From NCBI GenBank assembly GCA_000697355.1, contig JNEN01000784.1, positions 1-64,000 of the forward strand: a stretch of 64,000 bases of DNA, written 5' to 3'. The position numbers were made by a program, and so were the translations under genes. This document shows, one piece after another, positions 24,556 through 37,525 of this stretch. This stretch comes from Syncephalastrum monosporum B8922 (Eukaryota > Mucoromycota > Mucoromycetes > Mucorales > Syncephalastraceae). Position 1 is the stretch's first letter, and each line of letters begins with the position of its first letter. The notes under the pieces were generated by a model, which saw only the letters and a program-made list of their open reading frames with translations, did no database searches and had not been told where the DNA came from.

Positions 24556-25267
24556 GTCTATTATGCGCGATCCATATCAAAAGTTACATAAAAGCCCATA
24601 TCAGCTGTTCAATACATGCACGTATTAAAATGAAATGATGTATTCCGGCCCTCGTCCTTTGTCTGGCGGTATTTGCGTTCTCATTTTCGGAACCGTGTAT
24701 TTCGTTCCGTCCATGATCCTGGTTTATGGTACCGTCCGAAATAACAATACCAAGGGCGATCGGCATATTTTAAGGCCCCACTTTCTTTCAGATGTCTAGA
24801 GCTGTGCAAACGGAAATCCATGAAATAGGCAAACCATACTTGAATTGCATCCACTTTATCAAACTACCTGTATTCATTTATTCGCCTGATCAGTGCTCTC
24901 AGGTTTCTTTTTACATATGGCTTGCTCTTATTTTGCTGCTCTCCTGCATGCTGCTTGAAGACAAAAAGAAAAAAGAGCAACCGACTGTGCCGACTTTGAT
25001 TAAAAGCATCTTTTTCTGCTACGGCATTTCATATTATATAAATGTCTTAGATCAAGTGTACTAGTAGCGTCGTCATATAAGACACAGGTTCGGGGGACGG
25101 GATGTCACTAAGGTAGTGCCAAGGAAAGATCGAACAAGGGCCAGTGGTCAAAGCGATGGGTTGTGCGGACAAGTGGATTTAAGCGTGTTTATATTTACAT
25201 AAAATAAGGTGCTATGTAAGTTGTGTTTTGTTTAGGTATCGTAAGAAAGGAGGAGGAGGTTGGAAGC
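24556..25267. other. Intergenic, no gene called
   Basis: Convergent spacer between CWC21 and the RXT3-like gene. A 90-codon frame with one hydrophobic stretch (24792-25064, MSRAVQTEIHEIGKPYL) has a real ATG but no further support. Confidence 0.5.
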
Positions 25268-26986
25268 TCAAGAGGAAGCGGAAGCCCGGGTCCTCCTCGG
25301 CCGCGATGCTTGTTTGTTCTCGTCTTCTCTTGGTTCTCCTGGGCCATCATCGTCGGAAATATGGAATCCGGGCGACTTGCGCTTCAGGTGACGACGCATC
25401 GATTTAAATTCTGCAGCCAGGGCGGGGTTGGCTTTCAGGGCGCGCCGTCCGACGCACTTTTTATGTAGAGACTTTGCTGCATGTTCTTTCTTGGGCTCGC
25501 GTGGCTCGACGTTTTCAACGTAGAAGCTCATGCCATCGTGGTTACCCCAGTTGCGGGATCGGGTATAGTTGCGGATGGTGCCTTGATAGTGCTTGAGTTT
25601 GGGTAGGATGCGCACTGTGACGATCAAGTCTTTGCTGTCGGCCGGGTTGGCCTGATGCTCTACGGGTGACACGTCGTCACCCAGTAATAGTCGGAACCTG
25701 GGGTCCTTGGGGTCAATGTCGGGTTCGATGAATTGAGGCAGGTACTTGCCACTGTGGATGCACACTAACGTAGTGATGTTGAGTACATACATACACACAC
25801 ACAGAGAGAGAGAAACATATGATGAGATTGACTTACTCGCCACAACATCCGAGTCGTCGGTATAAATATCGGTGCCCCACAGGGCGGCTTGCTGGACCTG
25901 ACTATTATCGTACGTCACGTGGCGACTGTCGACATGGACTTTAAAGATGCAGTTGGTCTGTCCGTCGCAGGGTGGCAGTAGCCTGCCTGGCTCGTACTGG
26001 ATCATGCCTAGGTACCGCTCCTCATACTCGCTCGCGGCCCGCCAAACCTCATCGCTCCGTACCACGACCGTGGGCACTTTGGGTCCTGAAGATGCAGGAG
26101 GAGACGCGGGTGTGTTTTTGTGTTTGGACCCATTTGCCATGCTCTTGTTCCGGATCGCTTGATCCAGCATATGCAGTGCAGTCGCCACGCTCTCCTTGTT
26201 CATCACCAAGCTCGGGCGCCGCGTGCCAGCCGAGTGAGGCTGTGCAGTAGTCGATGCTGTGCTTGTGCTCGTATTGGAGAGAATGGTGCTGAGGTTGGCA
26301 CGGATAACATCCAAGCTAGGTACCTCTGCGCTCGACTGCTGAGGGTTGGCAAGGTTCGACCGCGAGGAAGAAGAGGAAGAAGAGGTAGCAGCGGTGACTG
26401 AAGTGAGGGCACGGACGAGCTGCTCGTTGGTGAGCACCTGTGCCGCAGGCGGAGGATCGTTCCTTGGCTGTTTCGTGGCTGCTGGAGTCGGTGCTGGTAC
26501 TGTGGTTGCTGGTCCTGCTGCTGATGCTGCTTCTGATACTGCCTCCGGTACTGCTGCTGGTGGTGCGAGGGGTGAATTTTCGCCATTGGATTCTTTGGGT
26601 GGTGCTGAGTTGGGTTCGTGTTGTGCATGAGTGACTGGTTCCTGCTCTTTTTTGGATTCAGAGGTGTGTGCCACGTTCACCTCGGTGCCTTCTGGCGTCA
26701 CGGGCTTGCCTTGCTCTGGCGAGCCTTGGCGACCAGGCGTTTCGGCTGAAGCCATAGGCGCTGCCATAACGATTCAGTAACGCGTTGACTATGTACATTG
26801 CACCTTTTTCTCTTTACCTGTCAGTGAGTTGATTAAGGCCTGAGCATCTGCCTTGGGAGGGTCGGACTCGCTCTTGTCTGCAGAGGGCTGAGCCTCGGAA
26901 GGAGGGTTGCTAGGCAATGCAGTGTCGTCTTTCCGTGGTGACTGCGGCGATAAAGAAGTAACGTGGCCAGGCTTAGGCTCATTCAT
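25268..26986 (-). CDS. RXT3: Rxt3-domain protein, histone deacetylase (Rpd3L) complex subunit
   Basis: Rxt3 is part of the large Rpd3 histone deacetylase complex. Exons on the minus strand are 26818-26986, 25837-26760 and 25268-25764, giving 529 aa. The Rxt3 domain is in the second half: PGRLLPPCDGQTNCIFKV, then ALWGTDIYTDDSDVVA, then an intron, then MCIHSGKYLP. The N-terminal 270 residues are low complexity (Ser, Pro, Ala, Gln). The C-terminus is basic with a short acidic stretch (ISDDDGPGEP). Splice choices were fixed by phase: the first acceptor (TATGGCAG before CG) avoids an in-frame stop upstream of 26767, and the second keeps the domain contiguous. Orthology to yeast RXT3 is by domain only. 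Confidence 0.82.
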
Positions 26987-27338
26987 GTTGGACTGGGAAA
27001 AAGGACGGGTGCAAGGCCCTTGGCTCTGTTCCTGCTCTTTCCGCTTTCTCGCTGAGCTTGTAATTTGTCAAGTAGAAACAGCCCAATCAGGTCACTTTAT
27101 AAAGCATCAAACCCCCAAACAGCTGTTCATGCCCTCTTTCGATACCCAATGAATCATCAGGAATAACGTATCTTTACAATAACTAACAAGTAATATCCAT
27201 GGTATATGCATATATATAAATGCCTTGATACCAATCTTACATATTACCAGTCGAAGGCAGATGACGGTGCTGCTGCTTCAGCCATTCTAGGCAAGCACAC
27301 CTATAGTTTGCAACTCAATCCAAGTGTATTCTTAGCAT
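26987..27338. promoter_or_regulatory. Divergent intergenic region, RXT3-like / nine-exon gene
   Basis: 352 bp between the RXT3-like start (minus) and the proposed start of the next plus-strand gene. It is a candidate shared promoter; no specific site is clear. Confidence 0.35.
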
Positions 27339-28693
27339 ATGCGCGAATCGCATAAACCACGAGTGAATAATAGCGTCTGCGCAAAACATACAATGGCTAT
27401 CTAAAGCGGGTATTTTTGGCTGACTTTTTCGTTTTCGCATAGACAGCGAAAAACGACGCGAATAGAGGTTGCACAAAGTCAACGGATTCACGTCCTCTTT
27501 ACTTTCTGATATGGTAAACCATACACACATCTCGACTTTCAACATTGCGACTCATGCTATCTTTAGGGGCAAGACATCTCGCATGAAATTGAGCATCGCA
27601 GCGAGGAAGCACACGACCGGGACAGCACGGCGGATTCACACAGCCAAGCCGGAAACGTCCTTCCCTCCAATGCACTTGAGGGTAAACCTAAATACCTACC
27701 TTGTGTGAAGCCAAACGTCTCTTTGGCTGACACCTACTTATATAGACAACAGCGGTGACGATGTAAGGTCTTGAAGGGGTGTAAGCCTGCTCGGATGTTG
27801 GCTGATATACCCTCCCTTTATTTTTGGCAGGGCATTATTCAAGTGACCGAGGCAGCAACGGACAACGAGGAGGATGAAGTGCTTCGACGGTTAAAAGCAC
27901 TACGACCTGTAAACTCCAGAAAAAGAAAAAAAATACGGCTGACATGGTTGGGTTAACATCGCGTCTAGTTTCTCCCTCTCGTCAAAGATTCATCCGAGCG
28001 AACTTCTGGCCTTGAAAGTCTGTTAGGCATCCATCTCGCAAGTCGACTTACAAAAGACAAGACAAAGGCGGACGTCCTATGTAAGTTCAGCGCTATTGTA
28101 CGCTATTGCGATCTGATGGTTCACTCTCCCCAGTGCCGGCAGAGCCTCTGATAGAGATCCAGCGTGAGCTCAAAACCCATATGCGAAGACACCTTGGTGG
28201 AATCAGTCATGATCAGGTAAAGAACCAGAAGACGCCTTGTTTCCCCTGTGTGTGTATTGACTCCAAGGATAGCGACTGCTTCTGCAACGGATAAAGTACG
28301 TCGATGAACTGAGCGCACAAACCACCCAGGCCCTCCTGCTGGCGTTGAGCCAAGCGCGTCTTGTGACAGAAAAGGCCAATGACAGTGCGTACCATGCCGT
28401 TCCATGTTTCTTCTTTTGTTAATTTGCTTCCAGTAAAGAAGCTAGGGATCCAATCTCAGCAGCTCCACGCCATGGCGACGGATGTATTTGGATCGCTGAA
28501 ACGACTGGAAGACCATCTAGCACCCGAGGACCGGCCAGGACACCCTGAATTTGCATCACGTTGGCCTGCTTTGGAGCAGCTGTATCAAAAGCAAAAGCAG
28601 TCGACGCGCTCTGACCATCCTACCGAGGAGGGTGCGGGCGAGCAAGATGCTCAGGTTGACAGCGAGCCAAATCAAGTCGACGATGGTGCCTGA
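27339..28693 (+). CDS. Unrecognised coiled-coil protein in nine exons
   Basis: Exons 27339-27362, 27466-27513, 27567-27681, 27746-27762, 27831-27908, 27969-28080, 28134-28216, 28297-28384 and 28434-28693 join in phase to 274 aa. Most junctions have good GT...AG ends. The N-terminal third is acidic (GQDISHEIEHRSEEAHD, DNEEDEVLRRLKALRP). The middle is helical (TSGLESLLGIHLASRL, EIQRELKTHMRRHL, LLLALSQARLVTEKAND) and is followed by a likely coiled coil around SQQLHAMATDVFGSLKRLED. The tail is acidic and ends DDGA. The first two exons are the least sure: the ATG at 27339 is chosen because it gives an open, in-phase start. No signal peptide or membrane segment. The helical pattern recalls small tethering or kinetochore subunits, but this is only a guess. 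Confidence 0.6.
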
Positions 28694-29163
28694 AATAAGA
28701 CTCTGGAACTTTGGATCCAATCATGTTCAAACAGGGAGCACCCTACTTTCTCTCCTCACCCTTCCCTATATATATTTATATATACCCCTCAATGAGAAAT
28801 GAGACTTTTGTTGTCTAAATACACTGAAATATCTGTGCGGAAGAGTGAACTAGGAAGAATCGTGACAAGGATGCCATTGTATAGAGCTGTGATATACCGG
28901 AAATGTAGTATGACAACAGTAAGTTTTGACAAGGTGAACGAGATAATGCTCGAAAACAGGCAATACTAGACAACAAAATGTATGTGGAAGGAAGAGAACG
29001 GGTGTGACAAATTGTGGTCCGAGAAGTGTTTAAAGGTTGGTTGAGGCCCAGCCGAGTGCTATAGAAAGAGTGTTCATTCTATTGTCGTATTTTCAAATAC
29101 ATAACACAACTCCTCTACCCCTCTCTTTCTTTCCGTTTCTCTTGCTTGCATTGCATTGTCACC
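28694..29163. other. Intergenic, no gene recognised
   Basis: 470 bp spacer. It holds a TA-rich run (28766-28790) and a C/T-rich leader before the TM9 gene. Confidence 0.55.
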
Positions 29164-31568
29164 ATGAATCCTTGGCGGATGAACTTGTCGACCGCCATCG
29201 TCTTGGCGATAATTCTGTGCCTGTCCGGCTTTTCACGCGCTGACGAACACAACCATGTGGTAATGAGCGCCTGCCTTTTAAATACGTGGCATATAAACTT
29301 GTATAAACGATATATATAACACGTAAAAATATACACCTACAGTACCAGCATGGCGAGGAAGTCGTGGCATGGATGAACACGGTCGGCCCACTCAACAATC
29401 GACAAGAGACGTACCCTTACTACCAGCTTCCGTTCTGCCGAGGCACCTCTGCCGTCGAGCATCATCACGAAACCTTGGGTGAAGCCCTTCAGGGCATGGA
29501 CCTTATAAACTCGGGCATTCCCATTCGTTTTCTCGGTATGGTTCCTTTTTCAAACAAGGGTCATGTCACTGAGCGTTGTATAGAAACCGTGAACAATGCG
29601 CCGATATGCCGTAGCACCTTTGACAGCGAGAATATTCGCGTCATGCGGTACGCCCTGGACAATGATTACTGGTTCACCATGTTCGTCGGTCAGTGCTCTA
29701 TTTCCACTCGGTTGATCAACTACTGAATGAACAATGAATATGAACATGTATGTGCCTTGCAGACGATCTGCCTGTCAGCAGCCCCATCGGTACACAGGAC
29801 AGCCTGGAGGACGTTAGCAACGATCAGCGCACCTTTTACCTCTATACCCACAAGACGTTTGTCATTGAATACAATCAAGACAGGGTAAGCTTGTTTTTCT
29901 TTCTCTCTACCTAGGATGGGAGACGGTCCTTATCCTGTTCCTCTTTAGATCATTGCCGTCCTGCTCCAATATGGCAACGAGGTGCCGTTGAACGCGGGAG
30001 ACCACTCGCTTGATGTCGAGTTCACTTACTCGGTCGAATGGACGCCCACCACCACCCCTTTTGAAAACCGTTTCGAACGCCTTCTTGAGACCGACTTTTT
30101 CGAGCACAAGGTAGAAACGAAATACATACACTGCTGGTCGTGCTCTGATGCTCATCGTTTGGAAAAAAGGTCCACTGGCTCTCAATCTTTAGCTCGTTCA
30201 TGATGGTTCTCTTCTTGACCGGCCTGGTCTCGGTGATTCTGCTGCGGACGATCAAGCGTGATTATGCCCGCTACGACCGCGAGGAAGGCCTCGCTGACTT
30301 TGCAAGTATCTCTCGCCGGGTGGTGGAAGGCGCGGAAGCTAACGTGCTCTCAATAGGACCGGGACCTGGGTGATGACTATGGCTGGAAACAAGTCCACGG
30401 CGATGTGTTTCGACAGCCACCGCGGCTGATGGTCATGTCTGCCCTGATGGGCACAGGCAGCCAGCTCGTAATCTTGGCGGGTGTGGTGATCCTGTACACC
30501 ATCGTGGGTGACCTCTATGCCGAGCGGGCGACAATCTTGACGGCCACGATCTTTTTGTACGCCTTGACCTCCGGCATTGCGGGCTACACGAGCGCGCGGT
30601 ACTATGCGCGCTATGGCGGCAAGGAGTGGGTACGCAACGTGTTGCTGACGGCGAGTATCTGGCCCGGCGCGATCGTGCTCATTGGTGGCTACGTCAACAG
30701 TGTCGCCATTTACTACTCGAGCTCGCGGGCGATCGCATTTTCGATCATGGTAAGTGGGCAAAATAAAGAGGTTGCACAGGAAGCATAAGCTAAGTCGTGA
30801 GGGATAGCTCGCGATGCTGGCGATCTGGGTCTTTTTATGCTTCCCCTTGACGCTGCTCGGCGCGATCGTCGGCCGCAACTGGGGCTCGCATGCTGATTTT
30901 CCCTGCCGCGTGAACCCCATCCCGCGCCCGATCCCAGAGAAGGTGTGGTGGGCCGAGCCATTGATGATCACGGCCATGGGTGGTATCCTGCCCTTTGGCT
31001 CGATCTTTATCGAGATGTACTTTATCTTTACATCGTTCTGGACCTACAAGATCTACTATGTCTACGGCTTCATGTTCCTGGTCTTTCTGATCCTCATCAT
31101 TGTCAGCGCGTGCGTGGCCATCGTGGCCACCTACTTTTTGTTGAACGCAGAAGATCACCGGTGGTAAGTCTAGGGAAACGGGAAAAACGGGGATCATAGA
31201 TTGCTGATATGTCGAATAGGCACTGGCTGAGCTTCATGACATGCGCTTCGACGTCTGTCTATGTGTACCTGTATTCCGTATATTACTTCTTCGCCAAGAC
31301 AAAGTAAGTCAAAGCCAATGAAAACGAATCAAAAGCTCACTCGCTTGGACCGCGTACAGAATGACTGGCATGTTTCAGACAAGCTACTACTTTGGATACA
31401 CGGCCTTATTGGCATTGGGCATGTTTTGCATGTTGGGTAGGACAGAACAGTGATGTGTTAGGTTGATTCATTTTTCACTCAACGCGTATCTATCTCTTAG
31501 GTTTTGTCGGCCATTCCGCCGCAAACTTGTTTGTACGCAAGATTTATCAAAATGTAAAAATCGACTAA
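29164..31568 (+). CDS. Transmembrane 9 superfamily (EMP70) protein, TM9SF1/3-like
   Basis: TM9 proteins are Golgi/endosomal nine-span membrane proteins that help sort glycine-rich membrane segments. Eleven exons (29164-29259, 29343-29535, 29584-29688, 29763-29884, 29949-30110, 30170-30301, 30357-30749, 30808-31163, 31220-31303, 31360-31436, 31501-31568) give 595 aa. A signal peptide ends near ADEH. The lumenal domain has YYQLPFC and FVDDLPV. The membrane part starts at [12 protein letters not shown] and includes [17 protein letters not shown] and nine hydrophobic segments. The C-terminus is KIYQNVKID, a KxD-type COPI/Golgi retention signal. The intron at 30302-30356 has a GC donor (GCAAGT), fixed by the conserved protein join. 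The intron at 29536-29583 is required to restore the conserved [12 protein letters not shown]. Confidence 0.95.
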
Positions 31569-31616
31569 AAAGGGCCTTATACACGCACCTCTCCTACTGT
31601 TCATAAAATATACAAA

Positions 31617-33778
31617 TTAGTCCACTTCTTCCATCTTGGATGATGTCTCTTGTCCTTCTGCGGCTGCTGGTGCCGCCGTCTCCATGGGCTCATCGTCCTC
31701 GGTCGTGTCGTCAATACTGAGGCCGAGTGAGACCATGCGGTAAATACGCGTCGCGTAATCGGCGGGGGTATCGAGCGAGAAGCCCGAGGTGAGGAGCGCG
31801 GTCTCGTAGAGGAGCTGGGTGAGGTCCTTGACGGTGCGGTCGCCGCTGTCCGCCTCAAATTTGGTCTTCAAGGTCTTGATGATGGGGTGCTCCGGGTTGA
31901 GCTCGAGCGTCTTTTTCGAGGCCATGTAGGCCGACATGCTGGAGTCACGCAGGGCCTGGGCCTTCATGATGCGCTCCATGTTGGCCGACCAGCCAAATTG
32001 GCCGGTGGTGAGCACGCAGGGCGAGCTGGTCAGGATATCCGAGATAATGACCTTTTCAATCTTGTCGCCGAGGGTCTCCTTGATGGCCTGGCAAATCGGC
32101 TCATACTGTTTCTTTTCCTCCTCGAGTCGCTTCTTCTCCTCCTCGTCTTCCTCGAGCTCGACACCCTCCTTAGTGATGCAGACCAGCTTCTTGTCATCAT
32201 ACTCCTTGAGCTGCTGAATGCAGTACTCGTCGATGGGGTCCGTCATGAGGAGGACCTCAAACTTGCGCTTCTTGAAACCTTCGAGGAAGGGCGAGTGCTC
32301 GACGGCCTGACGTGATTCACCCGTGATGTAATAAATGTTCTTTTGCTTCTCGGACATGCGCGTCACGTAGTCCTTGAGCGAGGTCATCTCATCGCCCGAG
32401 GTCGTGGACGGATAGCGCAGGAGATCTGCGAGCTTCTTGCGGTTCTGCGAGTCCTCGTGGATGCCAAGCTTGAGGTTTTTGGAAAATGCCTCGTAAAACT
32501 TGTCAAAGTTCTCCTTGTCCTCGGCAATCTCTTGGAACATCTCGAGACACTTTTTGACGAGGTTCTTGCGGATGACCTTGAGAATCTTGTTCTGCTGGAG
32601 CATCTCACGCGAGATGTTGAGCGGTAAGTCCTCCGAGTCGACCACGCCCTTGACAAAGCTGAGCCATTCCGGGATGAGCTCCTCGCAGTCATCCGTGATA
32701 AAGACGCGGCGTACGTAGAGCTTGATGTTATTGCGCTTCTTTTTGCCCTCAAAGAGGTCGAACGGGGCGCGCTTGGGCACAAACAGGATGGCGCGGAACT
32801 CGAGCTGACCCTCGACCGAAAAGTGCTTGACGGCGAGCTGGTCCTCCCAGTCGTTGGTGAGCGACTTGTAAAACTGGGCGTACTCCTCTTGACTGACATC
32901 CTCTGGATTCCGCGTCCAGATCGGCTTCGTCTTGTTGAGCTCCTCGGTGTCAATGATCTTTTCCTTGATCTTCTTTGTCTTTTCCTTTTCGTCTTCATCC
33001 TTGACCTCCTCGATGCGCGGCTTGTCCTCTGACTCATCTTCGGCTTTGGCCTCCTCATCAGGCACTTCCTTCTCGATTTCCTTCTCCACCACGAGCTGGA
33101 TCGGGTACGAGATAAACTCAGAGTGCTTCTTGACGACGTCCTTGATGCGACGCTCCTCGAGGTACTCGAGCTGGTCTTCCTTCATAAACAGACGCAGCTC
33201 CGTGCCACGACCGAGGCGCTCGTTCACTTCGTCCCGTGTGATTGTAAACGACCCGCCAGCCGCGCTCTCCCAAATGTACTGCTCGTCGTCATTGTGTTTG
33301 GTGATCACCTGGACCTTGTCGGCCACGAGGTAAGCCGAATAGAAACCGACACCGAACTGGCCAATCATGGAAATGTCTGCGCCGGCCGAGAGGGCTTCCA
33401 TGAACGCCTTGGTGCCAGACTTGGCGATCGTACCCAGGTTGTTGACCAGATCGGCCTTGGTCATGCCGATACCGGAGTCGCGAATGCTCAGAACATTGTT
33501 TTGTCGGTCGGGTGTGATGCGGATGAAGAGGTCTTTTTGCGTGTCGAGCACGGACGGATCGGTCAGCGACTGGTAGCGCACCTTGTCGATCGCATCAGAC
33601 GCGTTGGAGATCAACTCACGAAGAAAGATTTCCTACAAGACACGTTCATAGGACTTTGTTTAATAATAATCGGTCGTCTTTTTGTTTCACACACCTTGTT
33701 CGAATAAAAGGTGTTGATGATCAAGCTCATCAGCTGAGAGATCTCAGCCTGGAAGGAGAAAGTCTCTGTCTCTGCCAT
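31617..33778 (-). CDS. HSP90: Cytosolic HSP90 molecular chaperone
   Basis: ATP-dependent chaperone of the cytosol that matures kinases and other clients. Two exons (33695-33778 and 31617-33632) give 699 aa, the normal length. The ATPase site shows [17 protein letters not shown] and [11 protein letters not shown] plus [13 protein letters not shown] charged linker of alternating Glu/Lys and Asp lies around residues 215-265. The middle domain carries SREMLQQNK, and the end is MEEVD, the TPR cochaperone docking tail of cytosolic forms. The single 62-nt intron falls early, just after FYSNK. The stop is only 48 bp from the stop of the convergent TM9 gene. Confidence 0.98.
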
Positions 33779-34682
33779 GGCTCACTTGGGTACTTCTGCT
33801 GATGGATGGGATGCGGTGTGTAGTGAGGTAAAAGGGTAAATAAAGGGAAAAAATGTTGGAAAGAAAAATAAAGGAATAAACAATACCAAACAATGCATGA
33901 AAACCCTTACCTTCCCGTTCGCACTCCGATAAAAGCACTTGCATAAAACAAATCTAAACGCAACACATACACACGCCCAAAAAGAAGGAGCAAATCTGGA
34001 AATCGATTTCCTGCATGGACGCGCAAGGAAACAGTCACGGTGATAACTCGTATTGCTTGTTAATAATGGACAGAACGACAGAATACCTCGTTATTTATTT
34101 CGATATAATATGAAGTATGTTGCCTCACCCTTCTCCGTGGGCGGCAAATCATGAATGCATTCAACAAGGGGGGGGGGGGACCCCGGTTAATATCAACCAA
34201 GAATGCTAACGCGAAAATTTCATATGAGATGATTCATTCACTTTAATCCTGTCGTCAGACAGAGCGTAGATCATAAAGTTTCTTTTTTAGAGACGAGAAA
34301 GTTAAGATGAAGAAAAGAATAGAAATAACTTGGGTCCGTAGAATTTCTTGGCTTCATGCGTCTAGGCCCTCGTCGTGTGCGGTCGATCCAAGAAGCCCAT
34401 ACGACAAATGAAAATAGCAGACGTCTTGGAACCAAAGAAGCGAAAAATCTGAAGACTCCGCACCTAAAATTAGCGGTCATAGGCCGTTAGGCAAAAGAAA
34501 AAAGTGGTGTCCAGACCGCCCAGTTCGACCCTGATCGAGCGATTGTATCTCCGCGTCGAGAAAACAGAGAACTATTTCAAAGACCATTTAAGATGGTTTC
34601 AAAGCAATTCATCTTGTTCCATATTTTGCAGACCGATTCACTCTCTCTTCTTCGTTAATTCACTCTCTTTTCTCCTCTTGCT
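33779..34682. promoter_or_regulatory. Divergent intergenic region, HSP90 / MscS channel
   Basis: 904 bp between two divergent starts. A perfect 14-bp palindrome, ggaaatcgatttcc, lies at 33998-34011, about 220 bp upstream of HSP90. A G-run of eleven lies near 34169-34179. I see no canonical heat-shock element (three alternating nGAAn units), though gaaaatttc near 34213 is close. No gene is seen here. Confidence 0.4.
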
Positions 34683-37190
34683 ATGAAAAAGTCAGTACGC
34701 ATCAAGGAAAAGGACGAGGACGAGGGCGGCCTACTTCAAGGTACAGACATGTCCTACCTAGCACACAATGGAAACATAGCATGGCAACACAAATTCATAA
34801 CAATCATGCAAACTTTGTACAGATGCGAGCCCGATGCCTGTACGTCAGGAAGTCGAAGGCCACCACCTGGTGGATATGACACCCTCGAGCGAACCGGGCG
34901 GAGACGACTACTTTTGGCGTTCGTCCGCCTCGCAGGTCGACCGGTCCTGGGACAACAACCTGGAAGCCCACTTTGACGAAAAAGCCCCAGAACCTATTGT
35001 CGAAGAACGTATCGAAGAAGACGACGACGAGGACTTTGACTGGGACGCCGATCCAGACCAGCCCAAGCGACGCCCGACCACTCGGCAGCGCATCACAGCT
35101 GCGATCCGGCGGCGGCGACGCTACTGCTGCTGCTGGCCGTACCTGTCGCCGTTCATGAAGCGCCTGATCATCGCCGTCCTCGGTTCGGGCGTCTTTATCA
35201 CGATCGCCATCTGCTTTTACGTCTATTTCCCTCGCCCGAGCGATGCGGAGAAAGCGCAGCCTGGTTTCAAGAATGTACGGTCCAATGTCCAGTGCTGGAT
35301 GTACTGGGCAGCCGCGATGTGGCATATTTTCTGGTTGACGACGATGGTCGTTGAACTCGTCCCGTCGGTGGTTTCACTCTGGACAAAGATTTTCAAGGGC
35401 CGGCGGTCCGAGCGCGTCAAATCCCACATGGAGGTAGGTTTTTTTGTAAATGGGAAATGGGCAATGTGTGACAAACGTTCTGGGCCAATAGTACTACATG
35501 ACGCTGCGACGGTATATCGGCCTAGTGATTGTGTCTGCCTTCAATTGGGGTTGCTGGGCCTTTCTGACCGATTACCCTTTTGACGTAAGTTCGAACGATC
35601 TTTTTCTATGGCAGCCGTTAATTTCCAATCTGCTCTTTTGTCTATTATTATCTTTATTTCTAGTCTATCAAAGACCAAGGCTACTCCCAGTACGTTTTCA
35701 AGGCATTTGCTTGTGTCTTTGTTGCATGCTGTTTCCTACTCGTGCAAAAAACTATTATCCAGATCATTGGTAAGGTCATGGCTTGTATAACGGGAATTCG
35801 GAAGACCAACAGAGTGTACGATAGCCACGAGATTCAACCGATTTGCATTTGATACCCGTCTCCGAGAGAACCGATATGCACTCAAGAGTATGTATCAATA
35901 ATGGTGAATAATTGGACATGCACAAACTCACACGATAATTACTCAGTCTTGGATGCGCTGAGCCAATCCGAGGTCAAGCACCACGAACCAACGGCGTCGT
36001 CAGGATTGCTACGCAATCGCCGGTCGAATAACAATTTACAGCAAGAATACAATACAACACCGCCCTCCTCCCGAGGCTCCACACCCCGCAACACCGGCGA
36101 CAAGCAGCTGTTTGGTCAGCTCCAGAAGAAACTCCACGACATTGTCCTGACCGACCAGCCGCAAGCTCGGAGCCGGATTAACCGTGACAAGGTTGACATC
36201 AATTCGAACGAATTTGCGAAAAAGGTTGCGCGCAAACTGTTTTACTCGCTCGCCGGTGCAGATGAGAAGTATCTTGAAAAGGAGCGATTTTTCAAGTACT
36301 TTGCGAAGCGGGAGGAGGCTGAAGCCGCATTCAACGTGTTTGACAAGGATGGCAACGGCAACCTGAGCCGGCGCGAGTTCCGCGATACGGTCATCCAAAT
36401 TTACCGCGAGCGCAAGGCGCTGGCCCAGTCCATGCGTGATACGAGCCAGGCTCTGGGCAAGATCGATGCGATGCTGCTGATCGTTTCGACTCTCGCCACC
36501 GTGTTTATTTCTCTTGCCGTTTTCCATGTCGACGTGTGGCAGTCGCTCGTGCCCCTCGGATCCTGTCTGGTGGCGCTCACCTTTGTGTTTGGTAACACGT
36601 GCAAGAACACATTCGACAGCACCCTTTTCTTGTTTGTGACACACCCTTACGACGCGGGTGACTATGTAATCATTGACGACCAATTTCTGCTTGTCCACAA
36701 CCTTGGTATTATGGGCACCGTGTTTATTCGGGGTGACGGCCAGCAGGTGTACGCTCCCACAACGGTCCTCATGACCAAGCTGATCACGAACGTCCGGCGC
36801 TCCGGTTCCATGGGCGAGTCGATCGTGTTCAATATCGATTTCCGCACCTCGACCGAAAAGTTGCGTGAGCTCCAGGACCGCGTCCGTGCCTGGGTCGACA
36901 GCAAGACCCGTGACTTTGCACCAGGCTCAGATCTGCGAGTGACCGACATTGTGGACGTCAACCAGATCATCCTGACCGCTTGGCTGCCGCACAAGGGCAA
37001 CTGGCAGGATCTCGGCCTGCGCTTCCAGCGGCGCACCATGTTTATGGTCGCGCTCAAGGACATCTTGACGGAATTGGATATCCGTTACGAGCTGCCTGCC
37101 CAGAAATTCACCCAAGCACGCGAGGCCGACCCGGCTTCCTCTTTCCTCCGTGAGACACCGCAGTCGTTTGCTCAAGGCTCGCGCGCTTAG
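34683..37190 (+). CDS. MscS-type mechanosensitive channel with EF hand (Msy1/2-like)
   Basis: Fungal Msy-type channels sit in the ER or plasma membrane and control Ca2+ during hypo-osmotic shock. Six exons (34683-34740, 34823-35433, 35492-35584, 35664-35769, 35825-35887, 35947-37190) give 724 aa. After an acidic N-terminus come membrane segments from about residue 150 to 320. An EF-hand loop follows (FDKDGNGNLSRREF, all acidic ligands present), then another pair of membrane helices, and the MscS pore and beta domain with LVALTFVFGNTCKNTFDS and HPYDAGDYVIIDD. The short exon 35825-35887 was found from the conserved RFNRFAFDTRLRENRYALK. The EF hand before the MscS domain is the defining layout of this fungal/plant class. 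Confidence 0.93.
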
Positions 37191-37525
37191 CAATGTGTTT
37201 CTATGTGTCTGTCCTTTTATCCCAACTTGTTTGTATCGATGTCTATAGTGTACATATATACCTTGCATACACCATGTACTTTTTTTCCCCATCTTTTTTT
37301 TTCTTCCATCTCTTCATTATATCTTCCTTACCCTTCGTTTGAAAAGACGTGTACAATAAAAATGTTTGTGTACTTTTGGTTTGTCCTGTCTTTGTGTAGG
37401 GCCACGTGACATCGTTTCACTATCATCCATCTCTCGTATAGCCCATTTGTGTGTTTTGTACCCGTCGATAGCGTCGAATATTTCATGTCTTTTTAATCCA
37501 TAGGTTTATTGATATAAATGTGCGG
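37191..37525. other. Convergent spacer, 3' regions
   Basis: 335 bp of T-rich sequence between the stops of the MscS channel and PUP3. AATAAA occurs near 37355. No gene seen. Confidence 0.55.

Noticed and set aside
34208..34235. Possible heat-shock element near gaaaatttc
   Set aside because: The GAA and TTC units are three bases apart instead of two and no third unit follows in register.
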